DNA of 36,824 nt from an uncultured Anaerolineae bacterium. Its GTDB lineage: Bacteria > Chloroflexota > Anaerolineae > Promineifilales > Promineifilaceae. The stretch lies in NCBI GenBank assembly GCA_937943625.1, contig CALEAD010000072.1:1-36824 (forward strand), in the 5' to 3' direction. The notes beneath the pieces were generated by a model. It saw only the letters and a list, made by a program, of their open reading frames with translations. It did not search any database and was not told the DNA's origin. Positions 25,696 through 32,996 of the stretch are shown here, in pieces (positions within the stretch are counted from its first letter, which is position 1; every line of letters begins with the position of its first letter). Made by a program: the position numbers and the translations under genes.

Positions 25696-25783
25696 TGCCG
25701 CCAGCTAACCCAACTCAAACCTCCTTGCTGTTCGTAGCAACTCAGACAGCGATCTACGCTGTTCGGTAGGCCTAACTGCGGCA
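25696..25783 (-). ncRNA. Candidate structured RNA leader of the giant repeat protein
   Basis: Read on the minus strand, TGCCGC (25783-25778) and GCGGCA (25701-25696) can close a stem around two perfect hairpins: ACAGCG-TAGAT-CGCTGT (25762-25746) and TTGCT-ACGAAC-AGCAA (25740-25725). That makes a possible three-way junction ending about 33 nt before the start codon. Upstream, AACTCAG can pair with CTGAGTT between the hairpins as an alternative fold, and AGTTCA faces TGAACT. I do not recognise a known riboswitch class. Confidence 0.4.
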
Positions 25784-26240
25784 AGACAATAAGTAACAAG
25801 GAAAAGTTATCAATCTGTTTGGTCGTGATGCTGAGTTCAGGGGATGTGCCTTGAACTTATCAGCAAGGTCCCTGTATCACCCAAAAATTCAAGCGAGTGG
25901 ACAATCTATATATTACTGCAACTTTCGCTTTTGGATTCATCCATTGTGTATAATCCATTAGTCCTATTAACATAATTCATGCGTGATGACGGCTTGTCGT
26001 ACATCAATCGTCGTAAAAACATAAAGCAGCTTTTCCAGGGTCAATTGTGTGATCGCGCTTGGACAATATATGGGTATAATAGCAAGCGGCAGGTAAGAAA
26101 CGGCCGTATCCTTTTTACGCAAACAACCCATACCCCATTTGTGACGTTACAAACAGGCCACAGGCAAACGCCTGCGCAAAACCTTAACCCGATTGGTCAC
26201 CCATCGGCCAATCCCACCTATTTCCAAACTGGAGGCAACT
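25784..26240. promoter_or_regulatory. AT-rich divergent intergenic region
   Basis: This is part of the longest gene-free stretch (25663-26240). TATAAT occurs at 25949-25954 and 26075-26080 on the plus strand, the latter about 160 bp before the aldehyde dehydrogenase start; neither has a good -35 box at 17 bases. Several small hairpins lie near 25830-25870. An ACGGCCGT octamer sits at about 26101. A 92-codon open frame from 25979 has no ribosome site or recognisable product and is not called. Confidence 0.4.
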
Positions 26241-27806
26241 ATGAGCGAAAGATTTAAAGTCACCTACTCCACTCTGGCCAGCCCAGACCCCCGGCTGCAC
26301 CAGCTTTATGAAGAAGCCGTCGTCCAGGCCAAAGCCAACTTCGGCAAAAACTACCCTATGTTCATCAACGGCGAAGAACGCTTCAGCGAAAAAGTTTTCG
26401 AGAAACGCAGCCCCATTAACCTCGATTGGGTCATGGGAACCTTCCAATACGGCACCGTGCAAGACGTAAACGATGCCGTAGCCGCTGCCAAAGCCGCCTT
26501 TCCGGCATGGAGCCGTCGCCCCTGGCAGGAGCGCGTCGCCCTCATCCGCAAAGCCGCCGACCTGATCAGCGACCGCCTGTTCGAGATGGCCGCCAACATG
26601 AGCCTGGAAATCGGCAAAAACCGTCTGGAAGCCCTGGGTGACGTAGAGGAAACGGCCGATCTCTTCCGCTACTACGCCGACGCCATCGAGAAGAACAACA
26701 ACTTCAACTTCCCTCTGCTCTCTGAAAGTGAAAAACACCACAACCGCAGCGTCCTGAAACCCTACGGCGTTTGGGTAGTCATCTCCCCCTTCAACTTCCC
26801 CGGTGCGCTTGCCGGCGGGCCGGCCAGCGCCGCCCTGGTCGCCGGCAATACCGTCATCCTCAAGCCCGCTACCGACACCCCCCTCACCGCCTGGTTCATT
26901 ACCCAATGCCTGCGCGATGCCGGCATTCCCACGGGTGTGTTCAATTTCATTACCGGAAGCGGCCGTGTTGTCGGCCAATCCTTGCTTGATCACCCAGACG
27001 TAGCTGGCGTCACCTTCACCGGCAGCTACGAGGTGGGCATGCACATCTTGCGCACCTTTGCCACAGCCAGATACCCCCGCCCCGTCATTGCCGAAATGGG
27101 CGGCAAAAACCCGGTCATCATCAGTAAAAAAGCCGACCTGGACAAAGCCGCCATGGGCGTCATGCGCTCTGCTTTTGGCCTGCAGGGGCAAAAATGCTCT
27201 GCTTGCTCGCGCGTCTACGTCCATGCCGATGTCAAAGAAGCGTTCATGGAAAAACTGCTGGCGCTCACCAGCCAGATCAACGTCGGTGATCCCACCATCA
27301 AAGAAAACTGGATGGGGCCGGTTGCCAATCAGAGCGCCTATGAGGATTATCAAAAATTCGTCGCTGACCTGCGCGAACATGGAAACGTGGTTTTTGGCGG
27401 CAAAACGCTCGAAGTCCCAGGCTATAATGGGTACTTTGCCGCCCCCACCATTGTAGATAACCTGCCCCTGGACCATCCCCTGTGGAAAGTGGAGATGTTC
27501 CTGCCCATCGTCACCATCGCGCCCTTTGCCGATCTGGAAGAGGCTATGGCGCTGGCCAATGACGTGGAGTATGGCCTGACGGCCGGTTTCTTCAGCCAGG
27601 ATGAGGCGGAAATTCAGTGGTGGCTAGACAACATCGAAGCGGGTGTGCTTTACGTCAATCGTCCCAGCGGCGCAACCACCGGTGCCTGGCCTGGCTACCA
27701 ATCCTTTGGCGGCTGGAAGGGCAGCGGCTCCACTGGCAAAGCAGCCGGCAGCTTCTACTACGTGCAACAATACATGCGTGAACAAAGCCAGACAATCGTA
27801 GACTAG
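26241..27806 (+). CDS. P5C dehydrogenase-like aldehyde dehydrogenase
   Basis: 521 residues, ALDH superfamily, closest to L-glutamate gamma-semialdehyde (P5C) dehydrogenase. 'ISPFNFPGALAGGPASAALVAGNTVILKPA' binds NAD, 'IAEMGGKNP' gives general base E285, and 'GLQGQKCSACSR' gives catalytic C319 in the P5CDH-type motif. Near the C-terminus 'NRPSGATTGAWPGYQSFGGW' differs from the usual P5CDH 'GAVVG..PFGG' pattern, which may mean a different substrate. GGAGG at 26231 fixes ATG 26241. In proline breakdown it would make glutamate, but no proline dehydrogenase is nearby. It is followed by CoA-transferase, lysine aminomutase and aminotransferase genes, so a role with beta-lysine-derived semialdehyde is possible (inference). 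The gene has no ACGGCCGT octamer. Confidence 0.85.
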   Translation: MSERFKVTYSTLASPDPRLHQLYEEAVVQAKANFGKNYPMFINGEERFSEKVFEKRSPINLDWVMGTFQYGTVQDVNDAVAAAKAAFPAWSRRPWQERVALIRKAADLISDRLFEMAANMSLEIGKNRLEALGDVEETADLFRYYADAIEKNNNFNFPLLSESEKHHNRSVLKPYGVWVVISPFNFPGALAGGPASAALVAGNTVILKPATDTPLTAWFITQCLRDAGIPTGVFNFITGSGRVVGQSLLDHPDVAGVTFTGSYEVGMHILRTFATARYPRPVIAEMGGKNPVIISKKADLDKAAMGVMRSAFGLQGQKCSACSRVYVHADVKEAFMEKLLALTSQINVGDPTIKENWMGPVANQSAYEDYQKFVADLREHGNVVFGGKTLEVPGYNGYFAAPTIVDNLPLDHPLWKVEMFLPIVTIAPFADLEEAMALANDVEYGLTAGFFSQDEAEIQWWLDNIEAGVLYVNRPSGATTGAWPGYQSFGGWKGSGSTGKAAGSFYYVQQYMREQSQTIVD

Positions 27807-27870
27807 CAAACCAGCAATTAGCTCCAGGCGATTAGCTGTTGGCTTCATCCTCGCTAACAGCTAATCGCTG
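27807..27870. repeat. Inverted repeat after the aldehyde dehydrogenase gene, heptamer-phased
   Basis: GCGATTAGCTGTT (27828-27840) and AACAGCTAATCGC (27856-27868) pair perfectly over 13 bases around a 15-base loop. From the stop codon on, the units AGCAAAC CAGCAAT TAGCTCC AGGCGAT TAGCTGT TGGCTTC keep a 7-base step. It could end transcription of the upstream gene, although there is no clear T run. Confidence 0.7.
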
Positions 27871-27879
27871 CCTTGAAAA

Positions 27880-27952
27880 TGACTGCGGACGACTGACGGC
27901 AGACCGCCCATCACGAGCAAAATAGTGGTTGGCGGTCACCGGTCGGCAGTCA
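27880..27952. repeat. Heptamer-phased palindromic element, copy 6
   Basis: Left arm TGACTGC GGACGAC TGACGGC AGACCGC; middle CCATCACGAGCAAAATA; right arm GTGGTTG GCGGTCA CCGGTCG GCAGTCA. This is the clearest copy, with four 7-base units on each side. It ends 11 bp before the CoA-transferase start codon, which has no Shine-Dalgarno of its own. Confidence 0.8.
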
Positions 27953-27963
27953 AATGACTACCT

Positions 27964-28881
27964 ATGAACAACAAACTTCTAACAATGTCACAAGCAGTCA
28001 GCCGGTTTGTAAACGATGGCGATGTCGTCGCCATTGAGGGGTTTACTGCTTTTATCTGTTTTGCCGCCGGACACGAAATCATCCGCCAAAAAAAGCAAGA
28101 GCTAACGCTGGTGCGCATGACGCCCGACCTGATTTATGACCAGATGGTTGCCGCTGGTGTTGCCAAGAAGATGATTTTCAGCTACCTGGGTAACCCCGGC
28201 GTGGGTAGTTTGTACGCCATTCGCCGCGCCGTGGAAAAGGGTATCCCCCGCCCCCTGGAACTGGAGGAGTATTCCCACTTTGGCATGGTGGCGCGCTATC
28301 TGGCCGGAGCCAGCAATCTACCTTTCTTTCCGCTGCGCAGCTACACCGGCAGCGACATGCTGGCCGCCAACCCGCTGATTCAGTTTGTGCAAAGCCCGTA
28401 TGGAGATGGCGAAATTGCCGTTGTGCCGCCGCTGAAACCGGATGTGGCTTTTTTGCACGCCCAGCGCGCCGACGCGCAAGGCAACACGCAGTTGTGGGGG
28501 TTGCTGGGAATGCAGAAAGAGGTGGCCTTTGCCGCGAAGAAGGTTGTGATTGTCGTAGAAGAGGTGGTGGAAGAAGCAGTCATTCGCCGAGACCCCAACC
28601 GCACGCTGATTCCGGGGCTGATTGTGGATGCGGTGGTGCATGAGCCGTTTGGCGCACACCCTAGCTATGTCCAGGGGTATTATGACCGGGATAATGCGTT
28701 TTATCTGGATTGGGGTGAACAGTCGAAAACGGCCGAATCTACCGACGCCTGGCTGCAAGAATGGGTGTACGGTGTGCCCGACCGCGCCGCTTACTTGCAA
28801 AAACTCGGCCAGGAGCGGTTGGCCAGCCTCAACCCCGGTGAAATGTGGTCAGGAGAGGTGAATTACGGCCGTTATGCTTAG
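27964..28881 (+). CDS. CoA-transferase family I, alpha subunit (GctA/IpdA-like)
   Basis: 305 residues. 'LLTMSQAVSRFVNDGDVVAIEGF' is the typical start of subunit A of glutaconate-type CoA-transferases. 'FSYLGNPGVGSLYAIRRAVE' and 'QRADAQGNTQLWGLLGMQKEVAFAAKKVVIVVEEVVE' follow, as in GctA, CatI and IpdA. It would form a heteromer with the beta subunit encoded 204 bp downstream. The substrate is probably a short dicarboxylic or branched acid; glutaconate, 3-oxoadipate and steroid-ring acids are known for relatives. The context suggests 3-aminoadipate or another lysine-derived acid (inference). The start has no visible ribosome site; a repeat lies directly upstream. Confidence 0.82.
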   Translation: MNNKLLTMSQAVSRFVNDGDVVAIEGFTAFICFAAGHEIIRQKKQELTLVRMTPDLIYDQMVAAGVAKKMIFSYLGNPGVGSLYAIRRAVEKGIPRPLELEEYSHFGMVARYLAGASNLPFFPLRSYTGSDMLAANPLIQFVQSPYGDGEIAVVPPLKPDVAFLHAQRADAQGNTQLWGLLGMQKEVAFAAKKVVIVVEEVVEEAVIRRDPNRTLIPGLIVDAVVHEPFGAHPSYVQGYYDRDNAFYLDWGEQSKTAESTDAWLQEWVYGVPDRAAYLQKLGQERLASLNPGEMWSGEVNYGRYA

Positions 28882-29085
28882 TTCCGTAACCGGGAGTCCA
28901 TCTTCGGTAATTCGTAAAGAGACGCCGCTGCAAAATTCCCTCGGATTATGAATAGTAGCCACCCACGATAAACATCAATCAATAACTACCCACTCCAGAG
29001 GTCAGCGCAAATGCCGCCAGAATCGAGTAAATAACACCCATTAGCGCGATATAAGCAGCAATTTATTCAGTATCTAAAAAAGCCC

Positions 29086-29856
29086 ATGACCCAACCTACC
29101 GAATATACTCCATCCGAACTGATGATCGTCAATGCGGCGCGCGCGCTGAAGGGAAAGCGCGTCGTTTTTGTAGGCGTTGGCCTGCCCAACATCGCCTGCA
29201 ATCTGGCACGCCGGAGCCATTCGCCAGAGATGGAATTGGTTTACGAAAGTGGCGTCTTCGGCGCCCACCCTGCCCGTCTGCCCCTTTCCATTGGTGACCC
29301 CACGCTGGTGAGTGACGCAACGGCCGTTACCAGCATCGCCGACCTCTTCATGCTCTACCTGCAAGGTGGGCTGATTGAGGTAGCCCTGCTCGGTGGCGCG
29401 CAAATTGATCGCTACGGCAACCTGAACACCACCGTTGTTGGTGACTACGCGCAACCAAAAACCCGCCTGCCCGGTTCCGGCGGCGCCTGCGAAATCGCCA
29501 TTAACGCCAGAGAGATTTTCATGATCATGCGTCTAAACAGGCGCGCCTTTGTAGAAAAGCTAGACTTCCGCACCAGCCCCGGCCATTTAGACGGCGGCAA
29601 TGCGCGGCAGAAGCTGGGCATGCCCGGTCTCGGCCCACAGGTCGTCATCACCGACCGCGCCCTCTTCACCTTCGATAACCCCGAACGGGAGATGATGCTC
29701 ACCGAGGTTGCCACAGGCGAAACGGCCGAATCCATCCAATCCCACATCGCCTGGCCCCTGCGCATTTCACCCGACCTGCGCCAGATGACCCCGCCTACCC
29801 CCACAGAACTTGCCATCATCCGCCAGGAGCTAGACCCTGCCGGCCTCTACCGCTAA
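29086..29856 (+). CDS. CoA-transferase family I, beta subunit (GctB/IpdB-like)
   Basis: 256 residues. 'YTPSELMIVNAARALKGKRVVFVGVGLPNIACNLARR' is typical of the beta subunit. 'LVYESGVFG' places a glutamate at residue 54, the number of the catalytic Glu54 in the beta subunit of Acidaminococcus glutaconate CoA-transferase. 'LLGGAQIDRYGNLNTTVVGDY' and 'LPGSGGACEIA' follow. Together with the alpha subunit it would move CoA from acetyl-CoA or succinyl-CoA to a carboxylic acid. The two subunit genes are unusually far apart (204 bp) for such pairs. ATG 29086 lacks a clear Shine-Dalgarno, but it keeps the conserved YTPxEL start. Confidence 0.85.
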   Translation: MTQPTEYTPSELMIVNAARALKGKRVVFVGVGLPNIACNLARRSHSPEMELVYESGVFGAHPARLPLSIGDPTLVSDATAVTSIADLFMLYLQGGLIEVALLGGAQIDRYGNLNTTVVGDYAQPKTRLPGSGGACEIAINAREIFMIMRLNRRAFVEKLDFRTSPGHLDGGNARQKLGMPGLGPQVVITDRALFTFDNPEREMMLTEVATGETAESIQSHIAWPLRISPDLRQMTPPTPTELAIIRQELDPAGLYR

Positions 29857-30079
29857 CAAAAGCACGAAGCACAAAGCGTGTAGGCAACGAGGTCTACCCC
29901 ATCACCCCGCAAATAGGCTAAACTTAAGCACAACAAGCATAAACCAATACGGCGTTCTAGAAGTTTGTGGGCTTGACCTGAAGCACAGCACCCTAACAAT
30001 CCCTTTTCACATTTCACCCTTCACGTCAGCACAAACTCCTAAAACGCCCCCAATTCCCACCAACAGGAGCAACTGACCT

Positions 30080-31480
30080 ATGGCAAACGGACAAGCTGCA
30101 CAGCCCGTAACCGAACCCGTCCACACCCGCGCCCCCTACTGGCAAGACGTGCCAGACGAAAAATGGATGGATTGGCGCTGGCAAATGAGCAACCGCCTCA
30201 ACACCGTACAAGAGCTAGAGCGCGTGATTAATCTCACCGACTCTGAGCGCAGAGCATTAGATAGCAAGGGGCTATTCCGTGTGGACATTACCCCCTACTT
30301 TGTCAGCCTCATTGACCCAGACGACCCGCACTGCCCCATCCGCAAACAGGTCATTCCCACTGACAAGGAGCTGGTTCCTTTTCAATCCATGATGGAAGAC
30401 TCACTGGCCGAAGACAAGCACTCCCCTGTGCCGGGGCTGGTTCATCGCTACCCCGACCGCGTGCTGATGCTGGTGACGACGCAATGCGCCAGCTACTGTC
30501 GCTACTGCACGCGCAGCCGCATTGTGGGCGACCCCACGCAAACATTTAGCCGCAAGGAATTCGATGACCAGATTGCCTACATCGAGCGCACGCCACAAAT
30601 CCGCGACGTGCTGCTTTCCGGCGGTGACCCGATGGTGCTGGCACCCAAGCTGCTGGACATGATTTTGGCCCGCCTGCGCGCTATTCCCCATGTAGAAATC
30701 ATTCGCATTGGTTCGCGCGTGCCCGTCTTTTTGCCCATGCGCGTGAATGCGGAATTTTGCGATATGGTGCAAAAGTATCACCCGTTCTGGCTGAACATTC
30801 ACGTTAACCATCACAAAGAGATTACGCCAGAATTGGCGGCCGCGATGGATCGCCTGACGCGCGCGGGCGTGCCGGTGGGCAATCAATCGGTGCTGCTGGC
30901 CGGGGTCAATGACTCGGTGCATTTGCAGCGCAAGTTGATTCATGAGCTGGTGAAGATTCGTGTACGGCCGTATTACCTCTACCAGTGCGATCTCGTCGAA
31001 GGCTCCGGCCATTTACGCACCACCGTCAGTAAAGGGATCGAAATCATGGAAGGGTTGCGCGGCCACACCTCTGGCTACGCCATTCCCACCTACGTGGTAG
31101 ATGCTCCCGGTGGCGGCGGCAAAATTCCCGTCACACCCAACTACGTGCTGGCGCAGGCGCCCGGCAAAGTAGTGCTGCGCAACTTCGAGGGCTTCATTAC
31201 CACCTATACCGAACCCACCGACTATGACCCCACGGAAATTCTGGCACAAGAAGCACTGATTGCGCGCCGCCCAGAGCCAGGGCAAGAGGGTATCACCAGG
31301 CTGCTGGCAGGAGAGCAGATGTACATTGAGCCAGCCGGCTTTGCCGAAACGCGCGCCCGCGGCGGCTCAGAACATCGCTTGCGCAGCAGCGACATTGCGC
31401 AAAAATGGCAACCGCTGGGCGTTGGCGCAATTGACCACGCCCAAGAGCGCGTTGCCCTGGAAGCACCGAAAGAGGAATAG
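30080..31480 (+). CDS. kamA: L-lysine 2,3-aminomutase (radical SAM, PLP)
   Basis: 466 residues. Radical SAM cluster motif C136-x3-C140-x2-C143 ('CASYCRYC'), PLP lysine K348 in 'DAPGGGGK', and D304 ('YQCDL') with D341 ('VVDAPGG'). These fall exactly 11 residues after C125/C129/C132, D293, D330 and K337 of the Clostridium subterminale enzyme. The two Asp residues bind the side-chain amino group of lysine, which argues for lysine rather than glutamate. It turns L-lysine into beta-lysine (3,6-diaminohexanoate). AGGAG 11 bases upstream supports the start. No acetyltransferase (ablB) or 5,6-aminomutase gene is in the window; instead CoA-transferase and aminotransferase genes flank it. The last 60 or so residues are an extra tail. 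Confidence 0.92.
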   Translation: MANGQAAQPVTEPVHTRAPYWQDVPDEKWMDWRWQMSNRLNTVQELERVINLTDSERRALDSKGLFRVDITPYFVSLIDPDDPHCPIRKQVIPTDKELVPFQSMMEDSLAEDKHSPVPGLVHRYPDRVLMLVTTQCASYCRYCTRSRIVGDPTQTFSRKEFDDQIAYIERTPQIRDVLLSGGDPMVLAPKLLDMILARLRAIPHVEIIRIGSRVPVFLPMRVNAEFCDMVQKYHPFWLNIHVNHHKEITPELAAAMDRLTRAGVPVGNQSVLLAGVNDSVHLQRKLIHELVKIRVRPYYLYQCDLVEGSGHLRTTVSKGIEIMEGLRGHTSGYAIPTYVVDAPGGGGKIPVTPNYVLAQAPGKVVLRNFEGFITTYTEPTDYDPTEILAQEALIARRPEPGQEGITRLLAGEQMYIEPAGFAETRARGGSEHRLRSSDIAQKWQPLGVGAIDHAQERVALEAPKEE

Positions 31481-31495
31481 GCTTCTAACTCTTGC

Positions 31496-31580
31496 AGGAA
31501 TCTCTGCCACTTGTAAAGGAGAGGGATTCCTCCCCATTCGACTGCGCTCAGGGCCGCAGGCTCCGCTCGGAATGACAGGC
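31496..31580. repeat. Intergenic repeat region with TTCGACTGCGCTCAGG-type element
   Basis: AGGAATC (31496-31502) faces GATTCCT (31525-31531). Directly after, 31538-31580 reads 'TTCGACTGCGCTCAGGGCC' and then 'CTCCGCTCGGAATGACAGG', a repeat type seen between genes in many unrelated bacterial genomes. It fills most of the 156-bp gap between kamA and the aminotransferase gene. Confidence 0.65.
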
Positions 31581-31636
31581 AAAGCGTTAAGTTAAGAAGA
31601 GTTATTTTACGATGTAATCCTCACACAAAAAAAGCT

Positions 31637-32959
31637 ATGCACTACCAACATCCACACGGGCAGGTTTTTTATCGCAAAATGGGGCATGCGCGCCCAGAGG
31701 TTTCGCATGGAGAAGGCATTTACCTGTGGGACACGCACGGCAAGCGGTACATGGATGGCTCTGGCGGGCCAATTGTGGTAAATGTGGGACACGGCCGTTC
31801 TGAAGTAACCGCCGCCATGCAAGAACAGGCGCAAAAAGTGGCCTACGTGCACGCCACCATGTTCAGCAGCGGGGTGCTGGAACAATACGCCGCGGAGATA
31901 GCCCCCCTGCTGCCCCTGCCGGACGCCAAAATCTACCCCCTCAGCAGTGGCTCCGAAGTTGTGGAAGGGGCCATCAAGCTGGCGCGGCAAATTCAGATGG
32001 CGCGGGGGCAACACGGCCGTTTCCAGATCATCAGCCGCAGCCAGAGCTACCACGGCACCACCTTTGGCGCCCTGGCCGCCAGCGGGCGCGTGGGCATGCG
32101 CGCCCCCTACTTGCCGATGATGCAAGACATGGTGCATATCCAGCACCCCTACCCATACCGTCATCCCGCCAGCGGTGCAGAGCTGGCAGCGCGCCTGGAA
32201 GAAGCGATACAAGCCCTGGGCGCCGAAAGCGTGGCCGCCTTTCTGGCCGAACCCATCAGCGGCGCGGGGCTGGGAGCAATTGTGCCCCCAGACGACTACT
32301 GGCCACACATCCGCGACATTTGCGACCACTATGGGGTGCTGCTGATTGCCGACGAAGTGCTGGTGGGCATGGGGCGCACCGGCAAATGGTGGGGCCTGGA
32401 GCATTGGGCGGTGCAGCCAGACATTCTCGTCACGGCCAAGGGCGTGGCAGGCGGCTACTTCTCCTTTGGCTTTGTGGCCGCCAAAGGAGAGGACGTACAG
32501 CTCATTTATGAAAAGCTGGGCGACTTCAACCACGGGGGCACGTTTAGTCACCATGCCGTCGGCGCGGCAGCAGCGCTGGCTACATTGCACATCATTCAGC
32601 GCGAGAATCTGGTGCAAAATGCGGCGCGCGTGGGCGCTTACCTGGGGCAAAAGCTGCAGCACACCTTCAGCGAACATCCCCATGTGGGAGATGTGCGCGG
32701 GCGCGGGCTATTTTGGGCGCTGGAGCTGGTGCAAGACCGGGAGACAAAAGCGCCTTTTCCCGCGGCGCGCAAGCTGGCGCCGGCGCTGCACAAGGCAGCT
32801 TTTGACCTGGGGCTAATCGTCTACTATTCGCAGGGGGTGGCCGACGGCAAAAACGGCGACCTGATCATGCTCGGCCCGCCGCTGATTATCACCGAAGCCC
32901 AGGTGGATGAGATGGTGGGGATTTTGGCAACGGCCGTACAAAGAGAGATTGGCGATTAG
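31637..32959 (+). CDS. Class III (omega-type) aminotransferase, PLP-dependent
   Basis: 440 residues. 'GEGIYLWDTHGKRYMDGSGGPIVVNVGHG' is the class III N-terminus, 'LSSGSEVVEGAIKLAR' binds PLP phosphate, D239 ('LLIADEV') contacts the ring nitrogen, and K268 ('VTAKGVAGGY') is the Schiff-base lysine. The family moves terminal amino groups (omega-amino acids, diamines, DAPA, GABA). Next to lysine 2,3-aminomutase it could take the 6-amino group of beta-lysine. This is inference; the exact substrate cannot be read from the motifs. There is no Shine-Dalgarno before ATG 31637. The last four residues E-I-G-D and the stop lie in one arm of a perfect inverted repeat shared with topA. Confidence 0.88.
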   Translation: MHYQHPHGQVFYRKMGHARPEVSHGEGIYLWDTHGKRYMDGSGGPIVVNVGHGRSEVTAAMQEQAQKVAYVHATMFSSGVLEQYAAEIAPLLPLPDAKIYPLSSGSEVVEGAIKLARQIQMARGQHGRFQIISRSQSYHGTTFGALAASGRVGMRAPYLPMMQDMVHIQHPYPYRHPASGAELAARLEEAIQALGAESVAAFLAEPISGAGLGAIVPPDDYWPHIRDICDHYGVLLIADEVLVGMGRTGKWWGLEHWAVQPDILVTAKGVAGGYFSFGFVAAKGEDVQLIYEKLGDFNHGGTFSHHAVGAAAALATLHIIQRENLVQNAARVGAYLGQKLQHTFSEHPHVGDVRGRGLFWALELVQDRETKAPFPAARKLAPALHKAAFDLGLIVYYSQGVADGKNGDLIMLGPPLIITEAQVDEMVGILATAVQREIGD

Positions 32960-32996
32960 AGATTGAAGCCCTTCCCAGTCTCTAATCGCCAATCTC
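32945..32996. repeat. Perfect 18-bp inverted repeat spanning both convergent gene ends
   Basis: GAGATTGGCGATTAGAGA at 32945-32962 and its exact complement at 32979-32996 are separated by 16 bases. The TAG stop of the aminotransferase (32957-32959) and that of topA (32984-32982) lie at matching places in the two arms, so both proteins end in Glu-Ile-Gly-Asp. A 7-base step (TTAGAGA, TTGGCGA, TTAGAGA) is visible. It could act as a terminator for both genes. Confidence 0.9.

Noticed and set aside
25696..25783. Assignment of the leader to a c-di-GMP, purine, glycine or cobalamin riboswitch
   Set aside because: The conserved core words of these classes could not be found; only generic hairpins are visible.
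25979..26257. 92-codon frame in the divergent gap before the aldehyde dehydrogenase
   Set aside because: It runs past the well-supported start at 26241, has no ribosome site, and its translation looks random.
26184..27476. 430-codon open frame antisense to the aldehyde dehydrogenase gene
   Set aside because: The opposite strand encodes a clear ALDH with all catalytic motifs; the antisense product is Gly/His-rich with no known pattern and is a codon-bias shadow.
26241..27806. Simple naming of the aldehyde dehydrogenase as pruA for proline breakdown
   Set aside because: No proline dehydrogenase is near, the C-terminal substrate loop differs from the usual pattern, and the neighbours point to lysine; the symbol was left empty although proline use remains possible.
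28960..29065. Minus-strand stretch encoding a hydrophobic peptide (AAYIALMGVIYSILAAFALTSG) between the two CoA-transferase genes
   Set aside because: It resembles a membrane-protein end, but it is only about 27 codons, is closed by a stop upstream and has no family match, so a gene remnant cannot be supported.
30080..31480. Reading kamA as the osmolyte gene ablA
   Set aside because: The partner acetyltransferase ablB is absent from the window, and the neighbours are catabolic-type enzymes.
31607..32683. 358-codon open frame antisense to the aminotransferase gene
   Set aside because: Mirror of a well-conserved aminotransferase; no ribosome site or recognisable domain.
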